A DNA stretch of 33,573 bases from Desulfobacteraceae bacterium (GTDB lineage: Bacteria; Desulfobacterota; Desulfobacteria; Desulfobacterales; ETH-SRB1), in contig JABZFQ010000340.1 in assembly GCA_014237365.1 (NCBI GenBank), positions 1-33,573 of the forward strand, read 5' to 3'. The first letter of the stretch is position 1; every line of letters starts with the position of its first letter. Below, in pieces: positions 1 through 7,900 of the stretch. Under the pieces are notes generated by a model. The model saw nothing but the letters and a program-made list of their open reading frames with translations, was not told the origin of the DNA and did not search any database. A program made the translations under genes and the position numbers.

Positions 1-602
1 CGTACACTGTGGAACTTGGCGGGATAAAGGCAGAAAAACGCGATATAAAAGTAATGGATAAAAACATGTTTTTCTGCCCGGATATGGATGCTGCTGAAAA
101 TATGGAAAAACGAGTTAAAAGTGTCCGGGAAAAAGGTGATTCATTAGGAGGTATTGTAGAAATAAAGGCGGAAGGTGTGCCAAAGGGTTTGGGTGATCCG
201 GTATTTGACAAACTTGATGCAGATCTGGCAAAGGCAATAATGAGTATAGGTGCAGTAAAGGGATTGGAGATTGGCTCCGGTTTCGAGGCTGCTGCAAAGC
301 TGGGATCTGAAAACAATGACCCCATAACTCCTGATGGCTTTACATCAAACAATTCCGGAGGAATCCTTGCAGGTATATCCAACGGTGATGATATTGTAAT
401 ACGCGCAGCAATTAAACCTATACCTTCAATTTCAATTGAACAAAACACAATTGACCGGTTCAAAAATCAAAGAACGATTTCAACTAAAGGACGTCACGAT
501 ATATCGGCCATACCACGCATCAATGTTGTATGTGAAGCAATGACATGCATTGTGCTGGCAGATCATTTATTAAGACAAAAAGCAATATCATGGACAGATT
601 AA
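1..602 (+). CDS. aroC: Chorismate synthase, C-terminal part (5' end off the window)
   Basis: Chorismate synthase makes chorismate from EPSP, the last step of the shikimate pathway in the cytoplasm. The reading frame is open from base 3 and runs off the left edge. About 199 residues are visible, a little over half of the usual ~350-360. Family signatures can be read: a GLGDPVFDKLDADLAKA stretch, then GAVKGLEIGSGF, then the SNNSGGILAGISNGDDI block that lines the FMN/EPSP site, and IPRINVV near the end. The GTG at base 9 is an internal Val codon, not a start. The stop codon overlaps the start of the prephenate dehydrogenase gene by 13 bases, so the two aromatic genes are translationally coupled. 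Nothing in the visible part looks broken. Confidence 0.95.
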   Translation, partial: YTVELGGIKAEKRDIKVMDKNMFFCPDMDAAENMEKRVKSVREKGDSLGGIVEIKAEGVPKGLGDPVFDKLDADLAKAIMSIGAVKGLEIGSGFEAAAKLGSENNDPITPDGFTSNNSGGILAGISNGDDIVIRAAIKPIPSISIEQNTIDRFKNQRTISTKGRHDISAIPRINVVCEAMTCIVLADHLLRQKAISWTD

Positions 603-1420
603 ACATAGGTATAATTGGCGGTACAGGAGGCATGGGCCGCTGGTTTAAGAATTTTTTTTCTGAAGCCGGCCACAATGTTTTCATCGCCGGCAGAAAAACG
701 GAACTCACTTATAAAGATGTCGCCCAAAGGTGCGATGTAGTAATCTTAAGCGTACCTTTTGATGCAGCCATGTCTATTGCCAAAAGAATCGGCCCTGTAA
801 TGAGTCAGAATCAGCTTCTTATGGACTTTTGCTCCCTTAAAGAAATTATTCTAAAAAATATGCTTTCTTCTACCTCAGCTCAGGTAACAGGGACACATCC
901 CCTTTTCGGTCCTTTTACTGATTCCATAAGGGGGCAAAACATAATTGTATGCCATGGAAGAGGAACTAAATGGCTCGAATGGCTCGAAGATGAATTTGCA
1001 AAAAAGGGAGCAATTGTTACGCATATGGATCCGGTTACACACGACCGGAATATGGCTGTTGTCCAGGGATTAACCCACCTTTTAACAATCTGCCTGGGCA
1101 GAACTCTCCAAAAATTGAACATGGCTCCTTCCGATGCTGTCTTGCATTCAACCCCTGTGTTCAGGTTAAAGATTGATTTGCTGGCACGTCTGTTTGCGCA
1201 AGATCTTGGCCTGTATACAAATCTTATAGGTAAAAACACACATGTTAAAGATGCCGTGGATACTTTTTTATCTGCTATGGATGAAGCGAAAAAATGCTTA
1301 TTATCCGGTCAGGACGAAAATGCGATATCTTTTATGGAAAATATTCGAGACTTTCTCGGAGATTATTGTCAGGACGGCCTTAAAGAGAGCAATAAAATAT
1401 TAACTGCTCTTTACACTTAG
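590..1420 (+). CDS. tyrA: Prephenate dehydrogenase
   Basis: NAD(P)-dependent oxidative decarboxylation of prephenate to 4-hydroxyphenylpyruvate, on the route to tyrosine. The 276-residue protein opens with a Rossmann fold (GIIGGTGGMG at residues 7-16). It carries the THPLFGP motif around H103 and a later THDRNMAVVQGLTHLL segment, both like the dehydrogenase half of the enterobacterial T-protein (HPMFGP; HDQNMA). There is no chorismate mutase or ACT domain. I chose ATG 590 because the Rossmann fold begins at once; the frame also has an ATG at 545 that would add 15 residues deep inside aroC. The TAG stop (1418-1420) is formed where a palindromic repeat element begins. A TAA stop is recovered if the element and one copy of the TTA duplication are removed. 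Confidence 0.92.
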   Translation: MDRLNIGIIGGTGGMGRWFKNFFSEAGHNVFIAGRKTELTYKDVAQRCDVVILSVPFDAAMSIAKRIGPVMSQNQLLMDFCSLKEIILKNMLSSTSAQVTGTHPLFGPFTDSIRGQNIIVCHGRGTKWLEWLEDEFAKKGAIVTHMDPVTHDRNMAVVQGLTHLLTICLGRTLQKLNMAPSDAVLHSTPVFRLKIDLLARLFAQDLGLYTNLIGKNTHVKDAVDTFLSAMDEAKKCLLSGQDENAISFMENIRDFLGDYCQDGLKESNKILTALYT

Positions 1421-1603
1421 GAACGTGGACGAAATAACTTTCCCAAGTAGGCGCACAGATTTGGGTCGAATGTGTTTGATCTCAGATCACAAAAGTTGAT
1501 GGAATAGCTTACCTATTTCAATATTTTTGGGATTTGAGATTGAACAAAGGCGGCCTGAATCTGTGATGCATGGTTGTGGAAGTTGTTTCGTCCACGTTCC
1601 TTA
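1417..1603. mobile_element. MITE-like palindromic element, copy A1
   Basis: Non-coding 187-bp element. The left end reads TTA then GGAACGTGGACGAAATAACTT; the right end is its near-perfect inverse followed by TTA, so a 3-bp TTA duplication flanks the element (1417-1419, 1601-1603). The inner arms also pair: both carry a GATCTCA(G/A)ATCACAAAA-like block in opposite orientation, so the whole element can fold into one long imperfect hairpin. It lies in the opposite orientation to copies at 7393 and 9441. No ORF is present. Non-autonomous element by inference. The 3-bp TNA-type duplication would fit mobilisation by an IS5-like (IS1031-group) transposase, which is not in this window. Confidence 0.8.
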
Positions 1604-1676
1604 AGGACTCGCCCAAAGTTAACAAATTCGTAAAAAGTCTTTTCGGAGTAATTCTAACTCACCCGAATGGTTATGT

Positions 1677-2471
1677 ATGATTGATTTACACTCCCATATC
1701 CTTCCCTGCCTTGATGATGGCGCCAGGAACATGGATGAGACGCTTGAGATGTGCCGGATCGCCGAGGCCGACGGAATACACACTATCATCGCATCTCCCC
1801 ATTCCAGAAACGGTGTTTATAATAACGATGAAAAGACGATTCTGCCGGTACTGAAGAAAGTAAAAGAAGCTGTGAAGGAAAAAGGTATCTCTATAGAAAT
1901 TATTCCGGCGGTTGATATGCACATTGATCCTGAAGTTGTTACTTTCTTTAAGCAAAACTCCCAGCTTCTTCTGGGGGAACGTTACGTGCTCCTGGAATTT
2001 CCCAGTCAATCAATACCACCTTATACTGGGGAATTTCTTTTTAAGATGAAATTAAAAGGATATATTCCTATCATCACTCATCCAGAGCGCAATACAATTA
2101 TCCAGGGCGATATAAGTGTTTTGCACAAGTGGGTGGAAGATGGGGCAATTGTTCAGCTAACGGCAATGAGTCTCACAGGGGAGTTCGGGGAAAAGGTACG
2201 TAAGGTGTCTCTCAAAATGGTGCAATCCGGTTTGGTTCATTTTATTGCTACGGATGCTCATTCTTCGAACTGGCGAAAACCAATACTGTCGAAGGGAAGG
2301 AATGTTCTGGAAGAGATTTTGGATAGCAACAGGGCGAAGGCCATGGTAGAAGACATTCCGAAGAAAATCCTGAATGGCAAGGTGATAGAAAGTATAGAGA
2401 TACAAAATTCAAATCATACTTCATCATCATTTGTAAAGCGGCTTTTTGAAAAAAAACTTTTATTAAAATAA
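1677..2471 (+). CDS. CpsB/CapC-family PHP-type protein-tyrosine phosphatase
   Basis: Metal-dependent tyrosine phosphatase of the PHP fold. In capsule loci this family dephosphorylates the BY-kinase that controls polymer length, here most likely the Wzc-like protein encoded at 5117-7396. The 264-residue protein shows the metal-ligand motifs in order: DLHSH (H5, H7), LDDGA (13-16), SPH (H42), VDMH (D80), THPERN (H135) and ATDAH (D193, H195). The family ligand near residue 80 is usually Glu, so D80 is a conservative oddity. The protein has no signal peptide and is cytosolic. Start ATG 1677 is directly followed by the first motif; no strong Shine-Dalgarno is visible. It opens the polysaccharide operon after the repeat element downstream of tyrA. 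Confidence 0.9.
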   Translation: MIDLHSHILPCLDDGARNMDETLEMCRIAEADGIHTIIASPHSRNGVYNNDEKTILPVLKKVKEAVKEKGISIEIIPAVDMHIDPEVVTFFKQNSQLLLGERYVLLEFPSQSIPPYTGEFLFKMKLKGYIPIITHPERNTIIQGDISVLHKWVEDGAIVQLTAMSLTGEFGEKVRKVSLKMVQSGLVHFIATDAHSSNWRKPILSKGRNVLEEILDSNRAKAMVEDIPKKILNGKVIESIEIQNSNHTSSSFVKRLFEKKLLLK

Positions 2472-2500
2472 AAGATGTAGTATAGGAATTCGGCTTGTAT

Positions 2501-2550
2501 CTGAACGGAAACCTCAATTTCTTGCAGGTTGGGTTGATTTTTTCGTTCAG
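2501..2550 (+). other. Inverted repeat in the leader of the secreted-protein gene
   Basis: CTGAACG at 2501-2507 pairs with CGTTCAG at 2544-2550, with an inner AACCT/AGGTT pair. It lies in the 160-bp gap between the phosphatase gene and the next gene, about 80 bases before the start. It could be a structured leader or a weak terminator. There is a T-run inside the loop side but none after the stem, so a classic terminator is unlikely. No riboswitch class is recognised. Confidence 0.25.
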
Positions 2551-2616
2551 GCAATAGTTTCATTTAATTGAGTGGAGAAGAGGGCTTTAAAGCAAAAATT
2601 TATCACCAATAAAGTA

Positions 2617-2625
2617 AGGAGGAGG
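2617..2625 (+). promoter_or_regulatory. Strong Shine-Dalgarno that sets the start at 2632
   Basis: AGGAGGAGG ends 6 bases before ATG 2632. The frame is open further upstream (GTG 2572), but that extension would put 20 charged residues before the signal peptide and has no ribosome site, so 2632 is the start. Confidence 0.8.
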
Positions 2626-2631
2626 ATCATC

Positions 2632-3216
2632 ATGAAAGTCTTAAAGAAAAAGCACGGTTTTTTAATTGCTATTTCACTGTTCTTCATGGTAGCAGGGCTT
2701 ATGTTTGTCCCAACCAAAGCTATGGCACAAACAACTCAGGGCGATGTAGCTCTGGAACTGGCCGAATTGTTAGGATTTGAAGTCACGACCGCTCAGGAAG
2801 CCGTTTGGGCGATTGAGGCAGTGGGAATTATTCCTAAAGATGAAGGGAAAGAATTAACGGAGGCAACTCCTGACTTCATTGGTGGATGGAAAATATCGAC
2901 GGAGGCAACTCCTGACTTTATTGCCAGCCTTTATTCCGCGGTTAATAATGCAATTAATAAAGGGACGTTAATTCCTCCTTCAGTTTTGGGAAATGCTTCT
3001 GCTTTGGTTGCAGCGGCGGCTACATCGGCAGGTATGGCCAGCACTACAGCAGTGGAAGCCGTGGTTGCTGCAGGGGGAAATCAGGCGAGTGCGAGCCAGG
3101 GAGCATCATATGGAACGGCAGTGGGACCGGGACAGGCTTCTACTACTTCTACGGCTGTCACCCCCATAACTCCATCTGGGCCCGATGTAGTTGGTACGCC
3201 ATCACCAAGCGAATAG
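2632..3216 (+). CDS. Secreted protein of unknown function in the polysaccharide operon
   Basis: I do not recognise a family. The 194-residue product starts with a clear signal peptide (KKK n-region, hydrophobic core, cleavage after AMA near residue 32). The mature part begins with a short region about a predicted helical LAELLGFEVTTAQEAVWAIEAVGIIP. Two copies of TEATPDFI follow, 14 residues apart. The C-terminal third is an Ala/Ser/Thr/Gly/Pro-rich low-complexity tail ending SPSE, with no PEP-CTERM-like anchor. It is followed after about 36 bases by the outer-membrane beta-barrel gene, so a periplasmic or surface role in polysaccharide export is inferred from context only. It could also be a small matrix or structural protein. 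Confidence 0.75.
   Translation: MKVLKKKHGFLIAISLFFMVAGLMFVPTKAMAQTTQGDVALELAELLGFEVTTAQEAVWAIEAVGIIPKDEGKELTEATPDFIGGWKISTEATPDFIASLYSAVNNAINKGTLIPPSVLGNASALVAAAATSAGMASTTAVEAVVAAGGNQASASQGASYGTAVGPGQASTTSTAVTPITPSGPDVVGTPSPSE
2857..2922 (+). repeat. In-frame direct repeat encoding TEATPDFI twice
   Basis: A 24-base unit starting ACGGAGGCAACTCCTGACTT occurs at 2857-2880 and 2899-2922, a 42-base (14-codon) period, with one base difference. It repeats TEATPDFI inside the secreted protein. The near identity at DNA level implies a recent duplication. Confidence 0.85.
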
Positions 3217-3252
3217 CGGAAAGTCTGAAAACTTAAAAAAGGGAGATTAGTT

Positions 3253-4497
3253 ATGATAAAAAGTAAACTATTTGTTATTATAGCGGTATCAGTCATTCTT
3301 TTGTTTGAGTCCTCTCCTGTTTTTGCTCAACTGCAGGCCCCTACCGGGGGAAAAATCAAGCTTGGTCCGGTGGAAATTCATCCATCCATTGGGCTTATGG
3401 AAACATACAGCGACAATATTTACGTAAGTTATGACGACAAGGCCAAAGAATCGGACTATATTACGACTCTTTCACCTGGTATTCAGTTTTTACTTCCCTT
3501 GAAACGTCACAGCTTTCAGGTAGGCTACAAGTCAGATATTAACCTGTATTCTGATAATGATGAGATAAATTACACAAATCATCTGTTTGGCGGGGGGCTG
3601 AGCCTCAATTTCCTCGGTGGACTGATTTTTACACTGTCTGACTATTACTCAATTGCGACGGTTCCAAGAAAGTGGAAGGAACGGGCTGGAGTTTCAGAAT
3701 CGGAAGATCCATATCGTGAGCTGGATTACAAGGCAAATAACCTGAATGCAAAGGTGCGGTATAACTTTGTGGATCGCTGGGCCATTGCAGTATGGTACAA
3801 TAACTATGACTATGACTATGACGAAAATTATGACGATTCAGGAAGCTATAATCGAAATCTCGGTGGAGGTTCAATATTCTATCGTTTTACTGCCAAGACA
3901 GAAGCGCTTATCGAATATAACCATTCCAAGGTAGATTATGATACGAATAACACCACAGCTAACAACAAAAATAATATGGTCTATATTGGCCTTTCCTTCG
4001 ACCCGACAGCTATACTGAATGGTTATCTCAAATTAGGTTGGGCAGAAAAGAAATATGATAAGACTGTCTCCGGCAGAAATGACAGCTTAGATAAATTTTC
4101 CAGTCTCGTCGATCTTGGTTATAATATTTCTGCTTACAACCAGTTGAGATTGAAGGTTTACAGGGCTATTGAAGAAGATTTAGATACCAATGCACCCTTT
4201 ACAAAAAGTGACGTCAACATGAATTTTCGACATGTCCTGGCATGGAATGAAAATATCAACCTGAACGCCAATGTTGGATACAAAACGTCTGATTTCGAAG
4301 AAAGCGCTAACGATATTGACGGTACGAACAAGATCAGGGACGACGAAAAATGGTATGGTGGAGTTGGTATTGGCTATGCAATACAGAAATGGCTGAAGTT
4401 TGATTTGAATTACACGTATGCAGATAATGACTCCAACTTCAAGAGATACGACTACTTGGAAAACAGAGTGTTTCTCAGCGCACTCGTTCACTTTTGA
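3253..4497 (+). CDS. Outer-membrane beta-barrel protein of the polysaccharide locus
   Basis: 414 residues with an N-terminal signal peptide (cleavage after VFA, about residue 25). The rest is dominated by alternating hydrophobic/polar strands rich in Tyr, Asn and Asp, such as YSDNIYVSYDD, YKSDINLYSDND and LKFDLNYTYAD. It ends in HF, the terminal aromatic residue typical of BAM-inserted outer-membrane proteins. Barrels of this kind often sit next to wza/wzc-like genes in exopolysaccharide loci of Deltaproteobacteria and in exosortase-linked loci, where they are thought to help polymer leave the cell. No exosortase gene is visible here. Start ATG 3253 has AGGGAGA about 10 bases upstream. The exact subfamily is not assigned. 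Confidence 0.82.
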   Translation: MIKSKLFVIIAVSVILLFESSPVFAQLQAPTGGKIKLGPVEIHPSIGLMETYSDNIYVSYDDKAKESDYITTLSPGIQFLLPLKRHSFQVGYKSDINLYSDNDEINYTNHLFGGGLSLNFLGGLIFTLSDYYSIATVPRKWKERAGVSESEDPYRELDYKANNLNAKVRYNFVDRWAIAVWYNNYDYDYDENYDDSGSYNRNLGGGSIFYRFTAKTEALIEYNHSKVDYDTNNTTANNKNNMVYIGLSFDPTAILNGYLKLGWAEKKYDKTVSGRNDSLDKFSSLVDLGYNISAYNQLRLKVYRAIEEDLDTNAPFTKSDVNMNFRHVLAWNENINLNANVGYKTSDFEESANDIDGTNKIRDDEKWYGGVGIGYAIQKWLKFDLNYTYADNDSNFKRYDYLENRVFLSALVHF

Positions 4498-4536
4498 CCT
4501 GAATTAGGCCTGATTCCCAAACCAAACGGACAAAAC

Positions 4537-5091
4537 ATGCAACATTTAAAATCTCTTTTTGTTTTTTTACTTGTTATAATATCACTCGGACTTTTAATTA
4601 CAATACCATCCTCAATCAGAGCCCAGAGTGACTATATTTTAGGTCTGGAAGATATCCTTGAGATCATTGTCTGGGGGCACGGTGATCTCAAACGCAAGAT
4701 GCCAATTTCTCTGGAAGGTCGGATTTCTTTTCCGTTAATCGGTGAAGTAGAAGCAGCCGGAAAGACCACGCAGCAGCTTGAGAAAGATATAGCCAAAAAA
4801 CTGGCAGATGGATACATCATTCATCCCCAGGTTACGATTACTGTTAGCGAATATAAAAGTCAGAAATTCTTCATCATAGGTGAGGTAAAAAGCCAGGGAA
4901 AGTATGACCTTGCGCCGGGAACAACAGTGCTGATGGCAATAAGCATTGGAGGCGGCATGACCGAAAAGGCGGCACCCAGACGCACAAAAATTATACGTGA
5001 AGAAAATGGTAAAAAGAAAGAATTCAGAGTAACAATGGATAACATTGTCCAGCCCAATGACACCATTATCATCCCAGAGAGCTTTTTCTAA
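4537..5091 (+). CDS. Wza-like polysaccharide export protein (short form)
   Basis: Periplasmic/outer-membrane polysaccharide export protein. The 184-residue product has a signal peptide (cleavage near IRA-QS, about residue 30). It then has the Poly_export domain (GLEDILEIIVWGHGDL ... GRISFPLIGEVEAAGKTTQQLEKDIAKKL, about 35-115) and one SLBB domain (FFIIGEVKSQGKYDL ... PNDTIIIPESFF, about 115-184). It is about half the length of E. coli Wza: there is a single SLBB domain, no C-terminal amphipathic helix and no lipobox Cys. It is therefore unlikely to cross the outer membrane alone, and the adjacent beta-barrel may supply the pore (inference). It lies 25 bases before the BY-kinase gene. Confidence 0.9.
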   Translation: MQHLKSLFVFLLVIISLGLLITIPSSIRAQSDYILGLEDILEIIVWGHGDLKRKMPISLEGRISFPLIGEVEAAGKTTQQLEKDIAKKLADGYIIHPQVTITVSEYKSQKFFIIGEVKSQGKYDLAPGTTVLMAISIGGGMTEKAAPRRTKIIREENGKKKEFRVTMDNIVQPNDTIIIPESFF

Positions 5092-5116
5092 AAACCAAAC
5101 AGACAACAGGAACTAA

Positions 5117-7396
5117 ATGGACCAAACAGACCACATCAACGAAACAGACCAGATCAATCTCCGTGACTATTGGCGAATAATCCTCAAACACCGCAAACTG
5201 ATCATCACCTTCTTCCTCGTCGTAGTAACGACAGTCGCCATTTATTCCCTTACAATGATTCCCGTGTATCGTTCGACTACACGAATTCTCATTGAAAGGG
5301 CAAATCCCAATATACTTTCAACCCAGGAAATGTTTGTTATCAACCCGTCGGGGCAGGATTTTTACCAAACCCAGTATAAAATCCTCGAATCACGCGCTCT
5401 TGCCCGTGAGGTAATCAAGCGTCTTAACCTGGCGGAGCATCCTGAATTCAAAGGCGTAGAGGAAGAAGCCGGCATCTTTTCGTATTTCAAAGATATTCAA
5501 AATACAATTATAAGTGAAATTAAAGGTTTTTTCAAATTCATGAAACCCTCAAGACCCGATTTTAACGAGGAGAAATATTTCGAGAAAACTGGATTTATAC
5601 AGGGTATGGAATCTCATGACAATTCATGCCTGGTTAATGCCTTTTTGGGTGGTCTGAAGGTGGAGCCCATTAGAAACAGCCGTCTCGTAAATATCAGCTT
5701 TGAATCAACATATCCGGAGTTTTCAGCCCGAATTGCGAATACCCTTGTCAAGGCATATATCGACTGGAACCTCAGCCTCAAATTTAAAAGCCGGCAGGAG
5801 GCATCCAAATTCCTGGATGATCAGGTAAAGGCGGAAAAGCTCAAGCTGGAGGCAGCTGAGCTTGCCCTCCAGCAATACAGAGAAAAATATGGAGTAGCGA
5901 TAATCTCATCTCAAGTTGGGGAAAAGGCCGAATACGGCCAGGCTTTGAGCCGGCAGAAGCTTCTTACCATAAGCAAACAAGTGCTGGACGTGAAAAACAA
6001 GCGCATCGAAGCTGAGATCAAATACATAAATGCTCTCAAGTTATCAAAAGATTTCATAAAGGCTGAAGCTATTCCTGAAGTGATCAACAGTCCCGTTATA
6101 ATTTCAATAAAACAAAACGAGGTTGATCTCCTCCGCGAAAAGGCCGAAAAGTCTCAAAAATTTGGACAGAAACATCCCGTCATAATCGCCCTTAATCAGG
6201 AGATCAAAAAACTCAGGAAGCAGAAATATCAAGAAATCATAAATATAGTATCTGCCATGAAGGAAAAATATGAAATTGCCTTGAGCCAGGAACATGCCCT
6301 GCAGAAAACCCTTGGGCTCAGTCAGGATGAAACCATTAGCAGGAACAAGATCGCCGTCCAGTATCAGATGCTCCAGCAGGAAGCAGACTCAAGCCGTCAG
6401 CTCTACGATATGCTCCTAAAACGTTTCAAAGAAACAAACGTATTTGAGGAAAACCGAACCATCAACATCCATGTGGTCGATTATGCCGAGGTACCCAAGT
6501 TTTCCGTTAAACCGCAACTGAAATTAAATCTTTTTCTTGCCGTTATAGTGGGACTGTTCATGAGCGTCGGGATGGCCTTTTTCATCGAATATCTGGATAA
6601 TACAATAAAGAATCCAGAGGATCTGGAGCGGTATTTCCAGCTTCCCTACCTCGGCCCTGTTCCTCATTTTGATATAAAAAAACCGAAAACAGACCAGCCT
6701 GATGAGTTTATTATTGTCAGTGAACCAAAATCATCAGCAAGTGAGGCGTACAGGGGGCTTCGAACGGGAATTCTCTTCTCCACACCAGTTCAATCCCCCC
6801 GCTCTATACTTGTTACAAGTGCCGGTGCAGGAGAAGGGAAAACGATTACCTGCGCAAATCTGGCCATCGCCATGGCACAGGCAGGAACAAAAGTGGTGCT
6901 CCTTGATTGCGATATGAGAAAGCCCCGACTTCATCGAATGCTTGGTATCAGAAACGAGCAAGGTCTTTCCAGTATTCTGGTAGGAGAAAGTGAGTGGCGA
7001 GATATCCTTGTGTCGACGAATATTCCCAATCTGGATTTTATTCCCGCCGGGCTTATTTCCCCGAATCCAGCAGAATTAATCGGTTCGGAACGAATGCAGA
7101 ATCTTATCAATGAACTGAGAGAAAAATATGGCAGGATCATTATTGATAGCTCACCTATTGCTGCCGTTACCGATCCTGTTATCCTTTCCAGGCTTGTCGA
7201 TGGTGTAGTTTTGGTCATCCATGCCGGCATTACCAGCCGGGACATTATCGCAAACGGCGTCCGTCAGCTACGAGACGTCCATGCCCATATCCTGGGATCG
7301 GTACTCAATAATGTGGATATCGAAAAAAATAGTTACTACTACTATTATCAGTACTACGGCGAAAAAGACGGCAAAAAGGAAAAACGCAATAATTAG
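5117..7396 (+). CDS. Wzc-like polysaccharide co-polymerase and tyrosine autokinase (BY-kinase)
   Basis: Inner-membrane protein of 759 residues controlling exopolysaccharide polymerisation and export. It has an N-terminal Wzz domain with a first membrane helix (about 28-48), long periplasmic coiled coils (about 230-420) and a second helix (about 470-490, LNLFLAVIVGLFMSVGMAFF). A cytoplasmic BY-kinase domain follows, with Walker A GAGEGKT near 570, Walker A' VVLLDCDMRKPR near 593 and Walker B IIIDSSP near 674. The C-terminal tyrosine cluster SYYYYYQYYGE is the usual autophosphorylation site and the likely substrate of the CpsB-like phosphatase. The TAG stop lies at the left end of repeat copy A2, and the Tyr cluster sits about 15 residues before it. 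The kinase is fused to the Wzz part, as in proteobacteria. Confidence 0.94.
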   Translation: MDQTDHINETDQINLRDYWRIILKHRKLIITFFLVVVTTVAIYSLTMIPVYRSTTRILIERANPNILSTQEMFVINPSGQDFYQTQYKILESRALAREVIKRLNLAEHPEFKGVEEEAGIFSYFKDIQNTIISEIKGFFKFMKPSRPDFNEEKYFEKTGFIQGMESHDNSCLVNAFLGGLKVEPIRNSRLVNISFESTYPEFSARIANTLVKAYIDWNLSLKFKSRQEASKFLDDQVKAEKLKLEAAELALQQYREKYGVAIISSQVGEKAEYGQALSRQKLLTISKQVLDVKNKRIEAEIKYINALKLSKDFIKAEAIPEVINSPVIISIKQNEVDLLREKAEKSQKFGQKHPVIIALNQEIKKLRKQKYQEIINIVSAMKEKYEIALSQEHALQKTLGLSQDETISRNKIAVQYQMLQQEADSSRQLYDMLLKRFKETNVFEENRTINIHVVDYAEVPKFSVKPQLKLNLFLAVIVGLFMSVGMAFFIEYLDNTIKNPEDLERYFQLPYLGPVPHFDIKKPKTDQPDEFIIVSEPKSSASEAYRGLRTGILFSTPVQSPRSILVTSAGAGEGKTITCANLAIAMAQAGTKVVLLDCDMRKPRLHRMLGIRNEQGLSSILVGESEWRDILVSTNIPNLDFIPAGLISPNPAELIGSERMQNLINELREKYGRIIIDSSPIAAVTDPVILSRLVDGVVLVIHAGITSRDIIANGVRQLRDVHAHILGSVLNNVDIEKNSYYYYYQYYGEKDGKKEKRNN

Positions 7397-7580
7397 GAAC
7401 GTGGACAAAATAACTTCCCCAAGTAGGCATCACAGCTTCAGGCCACCTTTGCCCGATCTCAAATCACAAAAATATCAAAATAGATAGGCTTATTCCATCA
7501 ACTTTTGTGATCTGAAATCGAACAAATCTGACCCAAATCTATGCGCCTACTTGGGGCAGTTAATTCGTCCACGTTCCTAA
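7393..7580. mobile_element. MITE-like palindromic element, copy A2
   Basis: 188-bp full-length copy. It begins TTAGGAACGTGGAC and ends GTCCACGTTCCTAA, with matching subterminal arms (CGATCTCAAATCACAAAA left, its inverse right). The left TA plus the element's first G form the TAG stop of the BY-kinase gene. Flanks are TTA and TAA, so the duplication is either TA or a mutated 3-bp repeat. Orientation is the same as copy A3. The 7397-7900 gap contains this element, then a second palindromic element, then an AT-rich leader. Confidence 0.82.
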
Positions 7581-7602
7581 CATTTACTATTGTGCTATTT
7601 TT

Positions 7603-7804
7603 TGGCATCCTTCATTTACCAGTTTACACTTTTTTCGAAAAAGCGTGTATTATCGAATTGAATGCCGATATCGAAACTGGAAATTTGAAATTAGGTAACG
7701 CATCTACATCTTTCTATTTTTCCAATTTCTATTTTCAAATTTCACTGCCAAAACACAAGATCAACAAAGTGTAAACTACTTTTGACTTGTCGTGAAGGAT
7801 GCCA
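7603..7804. repeat. Second palindromic element (terminal repeat TGGCATCCTTCA)
   Basis: TGGCATCCTTCA at 7603-7614 is perfectly inverted at 7793-7804, and AGTTTACACTTT at 7621-7632 is perfectly inverted at 7766-7777. The interior is AT-rich with further partial self-complementarity (TGGAAATTTGAAATT against AATTTCTATTTTCAAATTT). The ends differ from the A family. The 77-codon frame crossing it (7541-7774) begins inside copy A2 and resembles no protein, so I treat the region as non-coding. It may be another non-autonomous element. Confidence 0.6.
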
Positions 7805-7900
7805 TTTATTTCATAAAAAAAGATATTTTTTATTGTTAAAACATATTATTAGTACTAAAGATTTTTTATTTGATGAACTATTTATGCCCGGGAGGAAAAA

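Noticed and set aside
545-589. Upstream in-frame ATG for tyrA giving 15 more residues.
   Set aside because: The Rossmann fold starts at the ATG at 590, and the extension lies entirely within aroC coding sequence.
880-1239. 119-codon minus-strand frame inside tyrA.
   Set aside because: It is antisense to a well-supported enzyme, without protein-like features or a ribosome site. The same reasoning removes the other antisense frames, including the 214-codon one at 25498-26142 and the 147-codon one at 19216-19659.
2508-2525. Sigma-54 promoter (GG ... GC) before the secreted protein gene.
   Set aside because: The GG and GC are too far apart for a -24/-12 promoter.
2857-2922. Frameshift or assembly artefact in the secreted protein because of the near-identical repeat.
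   Set aside because: The reading frame continues intact through both units and differs by one base, so an in-frame duplication explains it.
7541-7774. 77-codon frame between the BY-kinase and the FN3 protein.
   Set aside because: It begins inside MITE copy A2, runs through a second palindromic element, has no ribosome site and resembles no protein.
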